Positions 36,175 through 48,498 of a DNA stretch of 64,000 nt are shown here, piece by piece. A model generated the notes under the pieces. The model was not told the origin of the DNA. It did no database searches and saw only the letters and a program-made list of their open reading frames with translations. The translations under genes were made by a program, and so were the position numbers. The first letter of the stretch is position 1. Each line of letters begins with the position of its first letter. The DNA comes from an uncultured Alphaproteobacteria bacterium (lineage in GTDB: Bacteria > Pseudomonadota > Alphaproteobacteria > CAAHEQ01 > UBA3637), in assembly GCA_944391565.1 (NCBI GenBank), contig CALXUB010000005.1, forward strand, positions 1 through 64,000. Direction: 5' to 3'.

Positions 36175-37504
36175 GCAGTGTGCGCAGAAAATACACGAAC
36201 AAGCTGACGGACAACAGCACAGTTGTCACATCGGCGACGGGCTGAGCCCAAATATAGCCTTCAAAGCCCCACCAGGCGTTGAACAAAAATAAAAACGGGA
36301 TAAACAGCACGCATTGCCGCGCCAAAACAATCATAAAAGCCAACAGCGCCTTGCCGGTTGCCTGAAACGTCATGGCAATCGTAAAATGCAGACCGAACAG
36401 CGGAATGGCGATTAAAAACGCCCGAAGCATCAAAGACCCGATGCGCGCCACTTCCCGGTTATCCAAAAACCACAAGAACACCTGGTTGCTCAGCAGATAA
36501 AACACGCAACAGAAAAACACGGCCACACCGACCGCATAACCGAGTGTCACCCAAAATGCCTTTTTGAGCCGCTTGATATTTCCGGCGCCGTAATTATACC
36601 CTGCAAAAGGCTGATATCCTTGTGAAATCCCCATAATCAGAAATAAAACAATACCAACGATACGCATCATAATGCCGTTGGCGGCAATGGTTTCATCGCC
36701 GTAGCGCATGGCTATGTTATTGGTTAGAATATGCGACACACTCATAATCAGGGCATTCAAAGCCGCCGGCAAACCAATCGCCAGCACTTCAAACATCATA
36801 TGCTTGTCCGGTCCCCAATAGCGTAAAGACAAGCTCAACAGGCTTCGTTTACCTTTAAAATAAAACAGATAATACACCACGCCGCAGGCATTGCCGGCCA
36901 AAGTCGCCCAAGCAGCGCCTTCGACTCCCCAGCCCCATCTCAGGATAAACAAATAATCCAGCACGATATTCAGTCCCGTTCCGATGAAAATACCGTTCAT
37001 AGCCTGCCGCGTGGCGCCTTCCGAACGAATAAGGCCTGCCAGAACGACCTGTAAAATCTGCACAAAACTGAACAACGTTAAAATAGACAAGTAAGCCTGT
37101 GTATAACCGCGCGTGGCCGGTGACGTTCCCAACAAAGTCAAAACGGGCTTCATCAGAAAAAACACGGCAACGGTTGTGATGATACCGGATAACATAGACA
37201 AGTAAAACACGGTTGCGGTGGTTCGTTTGGCTTCATCGTAATTTTTGGCGCCCAGCTGACGGGAAATATAAGAGGCACCGCCGATCGCAAAGATGTTGCC
37301 GAGGGCTTGAATCAGCATGGCAAAAGGCATGGCCAGCGCAATGGCGGCAACCATATTGGCATCCCCCATTCGACCGATAAAAAACGTGTCCGTCAGGCCG
37401 TAAATCACCTGAACCAGCATGGCAAACATAGACGGCAGCGCCAGTCGCAAAATAGCGGCGGGAACAGGTGTTTTTTCCAATAATTCCAGTTGTGCGGCTT
37501 TCAT
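36134..37504 (-). CDS. MATE family efflux transporter
   Basis: Twelve-helix Na+ or H+ coupled multidrug/metabolite exporter; 456 residues. Motifs: PSMFAMLVQVIYGLTDTFFI near the start, GGASYISRQLGAKNYDEA and ISQGYQPFAGYNYGAGNIKR between the two halves. Closest in style to the NorM/VmrA-DinF group. Single gene. Confidence 0.93.
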   Translation of the reverse strand: MKAAQLELLEKTPVPAAILRLALPSMFAMLVQVIYGLTDTFFIGRMGDANMVAAIALAMPFAMLIQALGNIFAIGGASYISRQLGAKNYDEAKRTTATVFYLSMLSGIITTVAVFFLMKPVLTLLGTSPATRGYTQAYLSILTLFSFVQILQVVLAGLIRSEGATRQAMNGIFIGTGLNIVLDYLFILRWGWGVEGAAWATLAGNACGVVYYLFYFKGKRSLLSLSLRYWGPDKHMMFEVLAIGLPAALNALIMSVSHILTNNIAMRYGDETIAANGIMMRIVGIVLFLIMGISQGYQPFAGYNYGAGNIKRLKKAFWVTLGYAVGVAVFFCCVFYLLSNQVFLWFLDNREVARIGSLMLRAFLIAIPLFGLHFTIAMTFQATGKALLAFMIVLARQCVLFIPFLFLFNAWWGFEGYIWAQPVADVTTVLLSVSLFVYFLRTLPNSRTAAESFRPS

Positions 37505-37559
37505 TTTATCTCCTGGAAAGGCACCTTAACACGGCTTTTTCGGAAAAGCAAGTCTTGCG

Positions 37560-38945
37560 CTATTGAACGGTTCCCGTGGCTTTATAGAATTGAATGATAT
37601 TCTGATAAATGGCTGCGTTGCTGTTAACCCAGTCGTTTTGAGCCGACAATCGCCGCAGTTCGGCGTCCAGCACATCGCTCATTTCCACAAGCCCCTGTTC
37701 ATATTTTCCGCGTGTCAGACTGAGCACGTTGTCCATTTGTCGAAAAGCCCGTTCGGCCGAGGTATTGCGGCGATATTCATTTTGAATGGCCGTCATGGCG
37801 TTTTTAATCTCATGAGCGGCCTGCAGCAACGTTTGCTGATAAGTGACGAGCTCTTCTTCTTTTTTGGCTTCCTGCAGCGCAACATTGTTTTTAAGAGCGC
37901 CCCAGTGGAAAATCGGCAGGCTGATTTCGGGTGCGTAAGAATAGGTCCAACTTCGTTTTTTTAACAAATCCCGCATGTGAAAAGACTCAAAGCCCAACAA
38001 ACCGCTCAACGACACTTTGGGATACAAATCGGCAATCGCCGCACCGACCAAGGCATTTTGCGCAATCAAGCTTTCTTCGGCGGCTTTGACGTCCGGTCGG
38101 TCGCGAACAACGGAAGCCGGTAATTCAAACAAATGCGCCAAGTTGTATTGAAACCGTTTGGCTGTTAAATTGCGCCCGCCGGCCAATTCGTTTTTTAAAT
38201 CGCCGGGCAATCGTCCCAACAGCAGCGCCAGCGCATTGGCGCTTTCTTCTTTTTGAGTCTGATACTCAGGAATTTGCATTTGTGTCGTTTGAACGGCATA
38301 ACCGGTCTGATCCAACGTCATTTCATCGGCCAAACCGGCTTCGAATTTTACCCGAACGGTTTGATAGATGTCGGATTGAAGTTTCAGATTTTCCTGCGCG
38401 TTGTTCAACAACTGTTCGGCCGTGCGATAGGAAATATACTGATCGGCCACTTCGGCGGCCAGGGAAACATACACATTTTGCAAATTCGCCACAGCGGCAC
38501 GCGCATTGGCGGCGGCAGCTTCCGTTTGGCGACGGATGGATCCGAAAATATCAATTTCCCATGATGCGTCCAATCCGACTTGATATGTATCTTCATCATA
38601 AACCAATCCCAAGTTGCGGCTTTCTTTTACATAATTGTATTTCCCGCTGGCATCGATGGTAGGCAGCCCCGCCACTTTTTGAATGGACAGGCTGGCTCGT
38701 GCCTGCTTCAACCGTGTCAGCGCAATCCGGACTGTCGGCGCCTGACGCATGGCTTCTTCCAACAGCTTGTTCAACGTCTTGTCCTGAAAGGCCAGATAAG
38801 AAATCTCGGGCGCTTTGGCGGCCACAGGTTTTAAATCCAACGATTGTTCCAACGCTTTATCATCAAAGAAAGCCGGCTGCTCGTAATCCGGACCGACCGT
38901 GCAGGCCGTCAGAAGCATCAGCAAAATCAGCGCACGTTTCATCAT
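37560..38945 (-). CDS. RND pump outer membrane lipoprotein (NodT/OprM family)
   Basis: Lipobox LLTAC, then [10 protein letters not shown], the signature start of OprM/NodT proteins. Two OEP repeats fill 461 residues, ending [20 protein letters not shown]. Last gene of a three-gene RND operon, start overlapping the pump stop (ATGA). Confidence 0.93.
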   Translation of the reverse strand: MMKRALILLMLLTACTVGPDYEQPAFFDDKALEQSLDLKPVAAKAPEISYLAFQDKTLNKLLEEAMRQAPTVRIALTRLKQARASLSIQKVAGLPTIDASGKYNYVKESRNLGLVYDEDTYQVGLDASWEIDIFGSIRRQTEAAAANARAAVANLQNVYVSLAAEVADQYISYRTAEQLLNNAQENLKLQSDIYQTVRVKFEAGLADEMTLDQTGYAVQTTQMQIPEYQTQKEESANALALLLGRLPGDLKNELAGGRNLTAKRFQYNLAHLFELPASVVRDRPDVKAAEESLIAQNALVGAAIADLYPKVSLSGLLGFESFHMRDLLKKRSWTYSYAPEISLPIFHWGALKNNVALQEAKKEEELVTYQQTLLQAAHEIKNAMTAIQNEYRRNTSAERAFRQMDNVLSLTRGKYEQGLVEMSDVLDAELRRLSAQNDWVNSNAAIYQNIIQFYKATGTVQ

Positions 38946-41900
38946 TTTCGACCTCCCGAACGAGCTTTTGAAACAGCAGGAGGCGGCGCAAACCGGCTTG
39001 CAAACGTGTCAAACAGCGCGAACAATGCCGGAATAAACACAATACCGACCAAAGTTGCCAAAATCATGCCAAAAAACACCGACGTGCCGATGGCCCGCTG
39101 GCTGGCGGCCCCTGCCCCGGAAGCAATCACCATGGGAAACACACCCAAAATGAAGGTCAATGCTGTCATCAAAACGGCTCGGAACCGTTCAGAGGCTCCT
39201 TTCAGCGAGGCCTCCAAAATGCTCATCCCCTGCCGACGGAAGTCTAAAGTAAACTCGACAATCAAAATCGCGTTCTTGCTGGCCAACCCGATCAGCAGCA
39301 CTAACCCCAGCTGCGCATAAATGCTGAGCGGATGCCCCATGATTTTCAATCCCAGCAACGCTCCCAAAATGGCAAACACGTTCGAAAACATCACCGCCAG
39401 CGCAATCAGCCAGCTTTCATACAATGCGACCAAAAACAAATAACCGAATACCACGGCCAAACTGATTAAAATCGCCGCCAACCCGCGGGTTTCGACTTCC
39501 TGCAACGACAATCCCGTCCAGGCAATTTCGTTTTGCCGTCCCAAATCGGCCGCCGCCAATCGTTCTACCGTGTCAATGGCCGTGCCGGTGCTGACTGAAG
39601 AAGCCGCTTGCGCCGTCACCGAAGCGGACATGTATTGGTTATAGCGATAGATGATTTTAGGCGATAAAACCGTCTCGACGCGCGCAAAGCTTTTAACCGG
39701 CACATATTTTCCGTCAGCCGTTGGCACATGCAAATCCAACACATCCTGGATGCTTTTGCGATGGGTGTAGTCAGCTTGGACAATCACGCGGTTAATTTGA
39801 CCTTCCAATGTAATGTTATTGACATATTGCGACCCCAGATTCGCCTGCAGCACATCAAACAAAGTCGATACGGGAATACCGTAGCTTTCCAACTTGGTGC
39901 GGTCAATGTCCAAAAACAAATGCGGCGTGCCGGAACTGAAGGTCGTAAAGGCATAAGACAAATCCGGATTTTGATTCAATTTTTCCAAGAACGGCGCCAA
40001 AACGGCAAAAAACGACTCGGCAGACAGATTTTGATTCAGCTCCAGAACTTCAAAAGACAAACCGTCGCTGTTGCCGACACCCGGAATGGCCGGCAGAGCA
40101 AAAAAGTCAATCTGCGCACCGGACTGATCGGCAAACGTTTCATTCAGGCGAGCCATAATTCCTTGTAATGACAACGCCGCCGTTTTCCGTTCGGACCAAT
40201 TTTCCAACCCGATAACGCCCAACGCAATGTTTTCACCACTGCCACCTAACAGGCTGGCACCGGCCACCGACATGAAATAAGACACTCCGTCAATTTGTCG
40301 GATTTCGGCGCCCATTTTGGTCAACAGCGCTTCGGTTTGGTTAATGCTGGCCGTTTCGGGTAATTGAACGTTTGCAAAAACAATGCCTTGATCTTCTTGC
40401 GGCAAAAACGCCGTCGGCGTCACCCAAAACATCATTCCGATGCAACCGATGACAACCGCCATCAATACCGCTAAAACACCCAATCGCGCCGACAAAAAAC
40501 CGACACCTTTTAAATACCAATCCCGGCTTTTATCCAAAACGCGGTTAAAGCCGTCAAAAAACGACCGACGGCGGGACGGCCGGTTTTGATTTCTCAGAAA
40601 AATAGCGCACAAAGCCGGCGACAACGTCAAAGCGTTAAATGCCGAAAACACAACTGCCGTAGCAATGGTGACGGCAAACTGTTGATAAATCTTGCCCGTG
40701 ATACCGGCCATCAAGCCGACCGGAATAAAAATAGACAACAGCACAAACGTCGTGGCTACAATCGCACTGCCGATTTGCTGCATGGCTTTGATGGCGGCCG
40801 CCTCGGCATCCAACCCTTCGTTGACCATCAGATACTGTGCGCGCTCGACCACGATAATGGCATCGTCCACGACCAAACCGATGGCTAAAATCATGGCGAA
40901 TAACGTCAAAATATTGATGTTAAATCCCAATACATAAATCACGGCAAATGTCGCAATCAAAGATACGGGAATAGTAATGGTGGGAATCAAGGTGGATTTG
41001 GGATCCTGCAGGAAAATAAACACCACGGCAATCACCAAAGCAAAGGTGACAAACAACGTATCCACGATGCTTTCAATGGAGGCACGCACGAAAGTCGTCG
41101 AGTCGTAAACAGGCGCGAGCTCCATGTCTTCCGGAAAGGTTCTGGAAAGCTTTTCAATTTCTTTGCGCACGGCTTTCATAATGGACAACGAGTTTGACCC
41201 CGGTGTTTGGGACAAACCGATCACCACGGCCGGCGCATCATCATAAGCGGCCGTCACATTATACGAGTCGGCCCCGATTTCCACACGCGCCACATCTTTT
41301 AATCGAACAATTCCGCCGTTTTTACCGGTTGCCACGACAATTTGATTAAAATCTTTCACATCATTCAGCAATCCTTTGGCCGTCAGCGATAACACCAATT
41401 CATTGCTTTTGGGACTGGGTGCCGCACCGATTTCACCGATGGAAGCTTCGGTGTTTTGGCTTTCGATGGCTTGAATGACATCTGAAACGGACAAGCCGAG
41501 GCTGGTCATTTTCTGGGGATTCAGCCACACCCGAATGCTATATTGCGGACCGTAAATCTGCACGTCGCCGATGCCCGGCACACGGCTGAGCGGATTTAAA
41601 ATCTGCGTATAAGCATAATTGCTTAAAAATAAATCACTTTGGCTGCCGCCGGGCGAACGAAGTACCAGCATCGCCAAAATGTTGGCAGACTGCGTATCAA
41701 CACTGATGCCTTCTTTGGTGACGATGGCCGGCAAATCGGCCGTCACTTGCTGCAGACGGTTTTCTACCTTGACCTGAGCTATATCGGGATCCGTGCCGAT
41801 ATCAAACGTGATGGTCAGCTTATAATCCCCCGCGTCGTCCGACGTCGAGTTCATGTAAAGCATTCCTTCCACGCCGTTGATTTCATTTTCGATAGGCACC

Positions 41901-42091
41901 GCCACCGTATCCACCAGCACTTGAGCCGATGCGCCGGGATAACTGGCCTGCACGATAATCTGTGGCGGCGTAATGTCGGGATACTGCGCCACGGGCAGCA
42001 CAACCAAACTCATCAAACCCAGCAAAATCATCACCACCGAAATCACGATGGCAAAACGCGGACGGCGAATAAAGAACGCTGAAAAATTCAT
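38942..42091 (-). CDS. RND multidrug efflux inner membrane pump (HAE-1/AcrB type)
   Basis: The 1049 residues have the AcrB start [20 protein letters not shown], proton-relay acidic pair in [15 protein letters not shown], and [11 protein letters not shown] in the second half. Trimeric drug/proton antiporter working with the adaptor and outer channel of the same operon. Overlaps both neighbours by 4 bases. Confidence 0.96.
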   Translation of the reverse strand: MNFSAFFIRRPRFAIVISVVMILLGLMSLVVLPVAQYPDITPPQIIVQASYPGASAQVLVDTVAVPIENEINGVEGMLYMNSTSDDAGDYKLTITFDIGTDPDIAQVKVENRLQQVTADLPAIVTKEGISVDTQSANILAMLVLRSPGGSQSDLFLSNYAYTQILNPLSRVPGIGDVQIYGPQYSIRVWLNPQKMTSLGLSVSDVIQAIESQNTEASIGEIGAAPSPKSNELVLSLTAKGLLNDVKDFNQIVVATGKNGGIVRLKDVARVEIGADSYNVTAAYDDAPAVVIGLSQTPGSNSLSIMKAVRKEIEKLSRTFPEDMELAPVYDSTTFVRASIESIVDTLFVTFALVIAVVFIFLQDPKSTLIPTITIPVSLIATFAVIYVLGFNINILTLFAMILAIGLVVDDAIIVVERAQYLMVNEGLDAEAAAIKAMQQIGSAIVATTFVLLSIFIPVGLMAGITGKIYQQFAVTIATAVVFSAFNALTLSPALCAIFLRNQNRPSRRRSFFDGFNRVLDKSRDWYLKGVGFLSARLGVLAVLMAVVIGCIGMMFWVTPTAFLPQEDQGIVFANVQLPETASINQTEALLTKMGAEIRQIDGVSYFMSVAGASLLGGSGENIALGVIGLENWSERKTAALSLQGIMARLNETFADQSGAQIDFFALPAIPGVGNSDGLSFEVLELNQNLSAESFFAVLAPFLEKLNQNPDLSYAFTTFSSGTPHLFLDIDRTKLESYGIPVSTLFDVLQANLGSQYVNNITLEGQINRVIVQADYTHRKSIQDVLDLHVPTADGKYVPVKSFARVETVLSPKIIYRYNQYMSASVTAQAASSVSTGTAIDTVERLAAADLGRQNEIAWTGLSLQEVETRGLAAILISLAVVFGYLFLVALYESWLIALAVMFSNVFAILGALLGLKIMGHPLSIYAQLGLVLLIGLASKNAILIVEFTLDFRRQGMSILEASLKGASERFRAVLMTALTFILGVFPMVIASGAGAASQRAIGTSVFFGMILATLVGIVFIPALFALFDTFASRFAPPPAVSKARSGGRK

Positions 42092-43266
42092 GAATCCCCC
42101 TCTTTGCCGGGATAACTCATGGCCGGCGGACGGGAAACGGCTTTTAATTTCATTTTAACGGTTTTATCCGGACTAAGGCGTGCGGGTGCCTCCAACACCA
42201 CAAACGCCCCGTCTTCCAATCCGTCAAGCACCACATAGTTGGACTGAATGACCGGTCCCAATTCGATTTTGCGCGCCTCAACACGGTTATTTTCATTCAC
42301 GACGGACACATAATTGCCGTCTTGTTTCATAGTGACGGCGCTTTGCGGCACCAAAATACCGTTCGGTACCTGTTTTTCGACCAGAACGTCCACATACGCA
42401 TTGGACAACAGTTCTTTGTCGGGATTGTTAAAGTCCGCATACACCTGAACGGAGCTGGTTGATTCGGCGACTTGGTTGTCCATGAACTGCACCGTGCCGG
42501 GAATATCGAACAATTCCCCGTCCGCCAACCGAAGCCGCACGGCGTCTTTTTGAAACAAAGTCGACGAATCGGATCTTTTTTCCTGTAAGTATTCTTTATC
42601 CGTTATCGAAAACACTACCCGAATTGGCGACATTTGCACCAAATACGCCAAAGCCTGACCCGACGGTCCCACGTAATCGCCTTTGGTGACATCAATATTG
42701 CCGACTAACCCGCTGATGGGCGCTTTGACCACCGTGTAATCATAATTCACCCGTGCTTGTTCCCAATTCGCCAACGCCGAAGCCAACGCCGCTTTTTCGG
42801 ACAAATAATTTGCTTTGGCCTGGTCCAATTCCGACGGAGAAACAGCCTTGGCCCCTGCTTGTTTCATGCGGTTGTAATAAGTTTCAGCATTTGTGTAAGT
42901 CGCTGCGGCCTGTAAAATCGCTGCGTATCTGGCATCCAAAGCCGCTTTGTATTCATCCTGTTGCAGGACGAACAACACGTCACCGGCTTGAACACTTTGA
43001 CCGCCCGACACACGCACCTCATCAACGAACCCGCTGATAAAAGGCAGAATATTCACTGAATGAATGGGAATAACCGTGCCGATATAGGTCCGTGTCAAAA
43101 CCAACGGCGCGGCTTCGATCCGCTGCACCACAACCGTCGGTTCTTCGACCGACCGCGGACTTTGTGCCGCTTTTGAGCGGCTTTCGTGCCGCCATACTGC
43201 CCATACCAGCGCCGCCGCCGCAATCAACACAACCAGCCCGATCAGGGCCTTCAGAATGCCTTTCAT
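42088..43266 (-). CDS. RND periplasmic adaptor (membrane fusion protein)
   Basis: About 392 residues: N-terminal anchor ([20 protein letters not shown]), lipoyl-like [20 protein letters not shown], alpha-hairpin ([20 protein letters not shown]) and beta-barrel domains. First gene of the pump operon. ATG 43266 is chosen; 8 further residues are possible. Confidence 0.94.
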   Translation of the reverse strand: MKGILKALIGLVVLIAAAALVWAVWRHESRSKAAQSPRSVEEPTVVVQRIEAAPLVLTRTYIGTVIPIHSVNILPFISGFVDEVRVSGGQSVQAGDVLFVLQQDEYKAALDARYAAILQAAATYTNAETYYNRMKQAGAKAVSPSELDQAKANYLSEKAALASALANWEQARVNYDYTVVKAPISGLVGNIDVTKGDYVGPSGQALAYLVQMSPIRVVFSITDKEYLQEKRSDSSTLFQKDAVRLRLADGELFDIPGTVQFMDNQVAESTSSVQVYADFNNPDKELLSNAYVDVLVEKQVPNGILVPQSAVTMKQDGNYVSVVNENNRVEARKIELGPVIQSNYVVLDGLEDGAFVVLEAPARLSPDKTVKMKLKAVSRPPAMSYPGKEGDS

Positions 43267-43419
43267 CTGCCTTTCCCCCTTTTCTCCCAAAGGGACATAG
43301 GGCGATCGACGGCGCTTTGCAAGCCGTTTTGTGCCGTTTCATACCCGCCGATGAGGCCGTGCATATCCCGTGTATGTCTTTTTGTTCCCAACAAAATAGG
43401 TATTTATGAAAAATTCTAT

Positions 43420-43448
43420 TTGCTTTTATTGGAATGAATGAATATAAT
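43420..43448 (+). promoter_or_regulatory. Promoter of the small HTH gene
   Basis: TTGCTT at 43420-43425, 17-bp spacer, consensus TATAAT at 43443-43448. Confidence 0.65.
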
Positions 43449-43485
43449 AGCACTCAGAGCATAAGTTTGAAGTAAAGGATTTCGC

Positions 43486-43698
43486 ATGACACCTTCACAA
43501 AAAGAACAAGTCCGCCAACTGAAACAATCCATGGCACGCCATATTGTTTCTCTGCGTGAAAAAAAGGGCTTGACCCGCCAACAAGTGCAAGAACAAGTCC
43601 CCGTTTCAGCCGAAATTTTGTCGCACTTGGAAGAGGCAAAAGGAAACGTAAACGCTTATTCCTTATACAAAGTGCTGCAATTTTTGGAAAAAGCATAG
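43486..43698 (+). CDS. Small XRE-type HTH regulator
   Basis: The 70 residues form a single Cro/C1-type helix-turn-helix: IVSLREKKGLTRQQVQEQVP, then LSHLEEAKGNVNAYSLYKVL. Divergent from the RND operon (220-bp shared region), so it may control the pump; this is inference. A weak hairpin plus T5 at 43813-43834 may end its transcript. Confidence 0.8.
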   Translation: MTPSQKEQVRQLKQSMARHIVSLREKKGLTRQQVQEQVPVSAEILSHLEEAKGNVNAYSLYKVLQFLEKA

Positions 43699-43883
43699 AC
43701 CAAACAAATAAGCATATTGACTTATTCGGTCGATAAAAATAACGCATTATTTTATCTTTCTAAAAACATCAAATAAAAATGCTATTTACCCGTACAAATT
43801 CTCGTGCAGCATGGTTGCACTTTTTACAGGCTGGTATGGGACAAAGTATGTTTGTGAAACAACATGATTTTCGTTAAAAACCC

Positions 43884-43913
43884 TTGACAAAACACATAAA
43901 ACGGCGTTAGGTT
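43884..43913 (+). promoter_or_regulatory. Probable promoter of gatCAB
   Basis: TTGACA at 43884-43889, then a -10-like TAGGTT at 43908-43913, 35 bases upstream of gatC. The -10 is poor. Confidence 0.45.
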
Positions 43914-43947
43914 AAAAGCCTTGTTTTATGAAAGGGATTAAACAAAA

Positions 43948-44241
43948 ATGACGAAAATTGATAAAGACACCATTAAAGAAATGGCTTTTTGGGTGCGTGT
44001 TCGCATTCCCGATGAAGAAGCCGAAGTCATGGCCAAAGAGTTTACCGAAACACTTTCCTGGATCGGGGAAAGATTGAAAAACCCGGAAATTCAAACCGTT
44101 CCACCAATGGTCACTCCGTTTGACGAGCAAATCCCTTTACGACAAGACATCGTGACCGAAGGACATCAAACCGCAGCCGTTTTATCCAATGCAACGGATG
44201 CGACCGATGAATTTTTCTCAGTTCCCAAAATGGTGGAGTAA
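43948..44241 (+). CDS. gatC: Asp-tRNA(Asn)/Glu-tRNA(Gln) amidotransferase subunit C
   Basis: Small GatC subunit stabilising the GatAB complex. The 97 residues include MAFWVRVRIPDEEAEVMAKE and the end DATDEFFSVPKMVE, the GatC C-terminal signature. First gene of gatCAB. Confidence 0.95.
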   Translation: MTKIDKDTIKEMAFWVRVRIPDEEAEVMAKEFTETLSWIGERLKNPEIQTVPPMVTPFDEQIPLRQDIVTEGHQTAAVLSNATDATDEFFSVPKMVE

Positions 44242-44244
44242 AAA

Positions 44245-45630
44245 ATGACTGATTTAACTGAATTGACATTAACAGACGCTTTAAAAGGTCTGGCAGAAAA
44301 AAAGTTTTCAAGCGTTGAACTGACAAAGGCTTATTTAACCAAAATGGAACAGCTGCGCCGCTTGAACGCATATATTACGGAAACCCCCGAAAAAGCGCTG
44401 GACATGGCCGAAAAATCGGATGCCCGCCGCGCCCGGGGTGAAGCCGGCAAACTGGACGGCATTCCTTTGGGAATCAAGGACATGTTCTGTACAAAAGGCA
44501 CCAAAACAACAGCGGCCTCGCGCATTTTATCCAATTTTGTCCCCCCGTTTGAAGCCACGACAACCCAACGTTTGTGGGACGCGGGTGCCGTCATGCTCGG
44601 CAAAACCAATACCGATGAGTTCGCCATGGGGTCTTCGACGATTACCAGCTATTACGGTGTGACACACAATCCGCATGATGAAAACAAAGTGCCGGGCGGT
44701 TCTTCGGGCGGATCGGCAGCAGCTGTCGCAGCACACATGTGCGCCGGCGCAACCGGAACAGAAACTGGCGGCTCTATCCGCCATCCGGCGTCGTTTTGCA
44801 AAGTGTCCGGATTTAAGCCTACTTACGGACGTTGCTCCCGATATGGGGTGATTGCCTATGCGTCCAGCTTGGATGAGCCGGGCGTGCTGGCCCGCAGCGT
44901 AGAAGACTGCGCCCGCATGATTGAAGTCATGGCCGGACATGATCCCAAAGATTCAACCTCCTCTCATCGGGAAGTGCCTGAGTTTCATAAAATGCTGGAC
45001 AAGAACATCAAAGGCATGAAAATCGGCATTCCGAAAGAGTATCAAGAATTGTTGCCGCCCAACTGGGAAAAAGCTGTTCAATTTTTAAAAGATGAAGGAG
45101 CCGTTTTAATGGACGTCGACATGCCGCACACCGAAGAAGCCGGCATGGTGTATTACGTCATTTCCCAAGGGGAAGCAACAACCAACCTGGCCCGCTATGA
45201 CGGGGCACGCTATGGTGTTCGGGAAGACGGGGCCACATTGGACGAAATGTACATGAACACGCGCATGAAGGGTTTTGGACAGGAAGTGCGCAACCGCATG
45301 ATTTTGGGAACCTTCTTTACGTCGGCCAAAGGATATAACGATTACTTTGTTCCGGCACAAAAAATGCGTTCCTTAATCAAGCAAGACTTTGACAAAGCTT
45401 TTGAAAAAGTCGATGTGTTGTTCAGCCCGGCCGTCCCCATTGAGCCTTTTACGATTGAAGAAGCCAAACACGGCGCTGCGAAAGGTCGCTTTAACGACAA
45501 TTACCTGATGCCGTCTTGTTTAACCGGCGTGCCGGCAGGCTGCGCCAACAACGGGCTTCAGGTCATCGGCCGGATGTGGGATGATGCGACGGTTTTAAAA
45601 GTTTTGGATGTTGTGGAGATGTGCAAATGA
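44245..45630 (+). CDS. gatA: Asp-tRNA(Asn)/Glu-tRNA(Gln) amidotransferase subunit A
   Basis: Amidase subunit generating ammonia from glutamine. The 461 residues have the amidase signature region: [14 protein letters not shown] with the catalytic Lys, [14 protein letters not shown] with the cis-Ser, and [12 protein letters not shown] with the nucleophile Ser. Slightly shorter than usual (about 480-490). Overlaps gatB by 4 bases. Confidence 0.96.
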   Translation: MTDLTELTLTDALKGLAEKKFSSVELTKAYLTKMEQLRRLNAYITETPEKALDMAEKSDARRARGEAGKLDGIPLGIKDMFCTKGTKTTAASRILSNFVPPFEATTTQRLWDAGAVMLGKTNTDEFAMGSSTITSYYGVTHNPHDENKVPGGSSGGSAAAVAAHMCAGATGTETGGSIRHPASFCKVSGFKPTYGRCSRYGVIAYASSLDEPGVLARSVEDCARMIEVMAGHDPKDSTSSHREVPEFHKMLDKNIKGMKIGIPKEYQELLPPNWEKAVQFLKDEGAVLMDVDMPHTEEAGMVYYVISQGEATTNLARYDGARYGVREDGATLDEMYMNTRMKGFGQEVRNRMILGTFFTSAKGYNDYFVPAQKMRSLIKQDFDKAFEKVDVLFSPAVPIEPFTIEEAKHGAAKGRFNDNYLMPSCLTGVPAGCANNGLQVIGRMWDDATVLKVLDVVEMCK

Positions 45631-47084
45631 CATATCATGTAGAAGGGAAAACAGGAACTTGGGAACTTGTCTGCGGACTGGAAGTTCACTGTGAAATTAT
45701 TTCCAATTCAAAAGTCTTCAGCGGGGCTTCGGCCGAATTCGGCGGCGAACCGAATGATCATGTGGCTTTTTTGGACGCCGGCTTTCCGGGACAGCTGCCT
45801 GTTTTAAACGAAAAGTGCGTGGAACAGTGCATTAAAACCGGGTTTGGTTTGAATGCTAAGATTAACAAGCATTCGGTTTTTGACCGCAAAAATTATTTCT
45901 ATGGCGACTTACCGACGGGCTATCAGATCACTCAGCTGTTTTATCCCATCGTGGGCGAAGGGTATTTGGATGTCACCAATGAAGACGGCGGAATCAGCCG
46001 GATCGGCATCGAACGGCTTCATTTGGAACAGGACGCCGGAAAATCTATTCATGACATGCATCCCACGCGTTCTTACCTGGACTTTAACCGAGCGGGCGTG
46101 GGCTTGATGGAAATTGTTTCAAAGCCGGACATTCGTTCTCCGGAAGAAGCAGGCGATTATTTGCGCAAGTTGCGTTCGATCGTGCGGTATTTGGGTACGT
46201 GCGACGGCAACATGGACGAAGGTTCCATGCGCTGCGATATTAACGTTTCCGTCCGTAAAGTCGGAGAAGAAGGCTATCGCCACCGTGTGGAAATTAAGAA
46301 TGTCAACTCGGTGAAGTTTGTCATGCAAGCCATTGATCTGGAAGTTCATCGTCAAATTGATTTATATGAAAGAGGATTGGACTTCCCGCAGGAAACACGT
46401 TTGTTTGATCCGGAAAACATGGAAACACGCGCCATGCGCAGTAAAGAAAACGCATTGGATTATCGGTATTTCCCCGATCCAGATTTGCCGCCTTTAGATA
46501 TTACGGACGAATACATTGAACGCATCCGTCAAAATCTGCCGGAGCTGCCGGAAGCCAAAAAAGCCCGCTTTATGGATGAATTGGGATTGCCAGAATATGA
46601 TGCACGGATTTTGGTGTCTGACCGTGAAACGGCGCTTTATTTTGAAGCGGCCGCCAAAGGGCGGGATGCCAAAAAAGTCGCAAACTGGGTCATGGGGGAT
46701 TTATTTGCCGCCCTGAACCGAGACTATATTGCCATTGAAAACAGTCCTGTCGTTCCCGAACACTTGGGCGCATTGGTGGACTTGATTACAGATGGCACGA
46801 TTTCCGGCAAAATCGCTAAAGAAGTCTTTGAAATCATGTTCGAAACCAAACGCCATCCGGCCGAAATCGTGGAGGAAAAAGGATTAAAACAAGTTTCCGA
46901 TACCGGCGCCATTGAAAAAATGATTGATGAAATTTTGGCTGCTAACCCGGATAAAGTGGCCGAAATCAAGGCAGGTAAAGAAAAACTGAAGGGCTGGTTT
47001 GTGGGACAGATTATGAAAGCGTCCCAAGGTAAAGTCAATCCGGCTTTAGCTAATGAGCTTTTGGAAAAGAAACTGGCTGATTAA
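45627..47084 (+). CDS. gatB: Asp-tRNA(Asn)/Glu-tRNA(Gln) amidotransferase subunit B
   Basis: tRNA-binding kinase/transamidase subunit. The 485 residues contain [51 protein letters not shown] and the C-terminal YqeY-like tail ending [20 protein letters not shown]. Start ATG 45627 overlaps gatA's TGA. Presence of GatCAB implies indirect Gln- and/or Asn-tRNA synthesis. Confidence 0.97.
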   Translation: MTYHVEGKTGTWELVCGLEVHCEIISNSKVFSGASAEFGGEPNDHVAFLDAGFPGQLPVLNEKCVEQCIKTGFGLNAKINKHSVFDRKNYFYGDLPTGYQITQLFYPIVGEGYLDVTNEDGGISRIGIERLHLEQDAGKSIHDMHPTRSYLDFNRAGVGLMEIVSKPDIRSPEEAGDYLRKLRSIVRYLGTCDGNMDEGSMRCDINVSVRKVGEEGYRHRVEIKNVNSVKFVMQAIDLEVHRQIDLYERGLDFPQETRLFDPENMETRAMRSKENALDYRYFPDPDLPPLDITDEYIERIRQNLPELPEAKKARFMDELGLPEYDARILVSDRETALYFEAAAKGRDAKKVANWVMGDLFAALNRDYIAIENSPVVPEHLGALVDLITDGTISGKIAKEVFEIMFETKRHPAEIVEEKGLKQVSDTGAIEKMIDEILAANPDKVAEIKAGKEKLKGWFVGQIMKASQGKVNPALANELLEKKLAD

Positions 47085-47087
47085 GAT

Positions 47088-47123
47088 AAACCGCTGTCGT
47101 TTTAACAAAGGCGACAGCGGCTT
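47088..47123. terminator. Bidirectional terminator between gatB and radical SAM gene
   Basis: CCGCTGTCG/CGACAGCGG stem between the two convergent stops, with A/T flanks in both directions. Confidence 0.75.
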
Positions 47124-48498
47124 AAATACGCTCGATTCCCTGTATGATTTCTTTCAGCCGTCCTAATGTCGGCAAGGTTGGTGTTGCGACCGGTCGAATG
47201 ACCGGTCGAACGGTTTTCAAGGCTCTTTGAACAGGTAAAGTGCTTTGATAACGGAAAATATCATCCACTTGTTGCCAATCAAATCGGCCGGTTTGTTCGT
47301 TTAAACAATTCAGCCAAACCCGACCATCCGACTTAATCACCAGGTTGCGGGCTTCGGCAAAACCATTTATTTGATAAGAGCCGTCAAGCGAATGTTGACG
47401 GACATAAGCCGTCCAACGACCATTCAAACATGGTTTTGCCGACGGAAAATGAAGGCCTTGGCATTCAATTTGAGGGACGGTCTCAAGACCGCTTGTGGAA
47501 TAATATCGTCCGCTGATTTGATCTATTGAGCCGCCATAACGACGATAAATATTGATGGTATTTAAAACACGGCGGACATTGCGTTGGATATTTTCTCCGG
47601 GCAACAACACGACCGACAACGAAATGGGAGACCGGCTCATGGCCATTTTGGCAATGGGAATCACTTCTCGATTTGTGGCAATCCCTTTGGTCAGGAAAAA
47701 AACGGGTTCGCGATTTTGCAACGGAATCGTCGTTTTCAGAAAGTAAACCACGTCTGCCGCATCGGCACCAATGATAGGGTCTTCATAACTGATCGGATCG
47801 GAGTCTGCATAAATCATCTGGCCGTTCAATCCTTTTCCACCCAATTGATGCCCGAATGCTTCCACAAGACGCAAAAAAATCGGATACGGCATGTGAGAAA
47901 GAACAGGCTTTGCTTCATAGCCGCAGTGAACACATTGATTATAACAACCGGTGCTGAGCGAAACGGTCATGCGCGCTTTCAGGGCTGTAAAAGGTGCTTT
48001 TTCAATTTCAGGAAAAGAAATAAAATTGTTTAAATCCAACAAAAACTTGTTGGCTGCATAAAAAGCTTGACGCTTTAACGTTTGAGACACCGGCGGATGA
48101 AGAACGGCTTTTTGAAGCCGATGCAAAAGCTTTTCTCCCCGAGGTGACAGCAAATTCATCGTTTTGCATGCAACCGTCGAATGTGCCGGCAACGGGACAG
48201 AACAGGCTTGATAACCGGACAACACGCGCAACGCCCTTTTGACCCAAAACGTATCAATTTTGTCCTGAAGCACCAAATCCGACAAATGCGGACTTTCCTG
48301 AATAAACGAAGGCCATCCGGCTACAAAATCCTCAGGCAAAGACGATTGCCGCTCCGCCATCATCCGGCAAAGCTGAGGCGTGTAAAATTCAAACAACATC
48401 CATTTCAAAAAATGTTTCTCGACGAAAGAAAAATCATCCCGGCGCTTATAAAAATCACCAGAAACATAAGCATCAAGCGTGTCAAATTCCGAATACAT
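47122..48498 (-). CDS. Orphan radical SAM protein
   Basis: The 458 residues carry a radical SAM CxxxCxxC motif near residue 190 (STGCYNQCVHCGYEAKP), which binds a [4Fe-4S] cluster and SAM. Around it are further domain-like elements (MIYADSDPISYEDP, ADVVYFLKTTIP). The N-terminal 170 residues are helical with no recognised domain; the C-terminus holds extra Cys (CQGLHF, CLNGRW, WLNCLNEQ). No peptide substrate gene lies next to it. The reaction is unknown. A repeat array starts about 160 bases upstream. Confidence 0.8.
   Translation of the reverse strand: MYSEFDTLDAYVSGDFYKRRDDFSFVEKHFLKWMLFEFYTPQLCRMMAERQSSLPEDFVAGWPSFIQESPHLSDLVLQDKIDTFWVKRALRVLSGYQACSVPLPAHSTVACKTMNLLSPRGEKLLHRLQKAVLHPPVSQTLKRQAFYAANKFLLDLNNFISFPEIEKAPFTALKARMTVSLSTGCYNQCVHCGYEAKPVLSHMPYPIFLRLVEAFGHQLGGKGLNGQMIYADSDPISYEDPIIGADAADVVYFLKTTIPLQNREPVFFLTKGIATNREVIPIAKMAMSRSPISLSVVLLPGENIQRNVRRVLNTINIYRRYGGSIDQISGRYYSTSGLETVPQIECQGLHFPSAKPCLNGRWTAYVRQHSLDGSYQINGFAEARNLVIKSDGRVWLNCLNEQTGRFDWQQVDDIFRYQSTLPVQRALKTVRPVIRPVATPTLPTLGRLKEIIQGIERI

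Noticed and set aside
40586-40937. Plus-strand frames inside the RND pump gene
   Set aside because: Antisense shadows of a highly conserved transporter gene.
43813-43834. Possible regulatory RNA hairpin GTGCA/TGCAC
   Set aside because: Five-pair stem followed by T5 fits a weak terminator of the HTH gene; nothing else supports an RNA gene.
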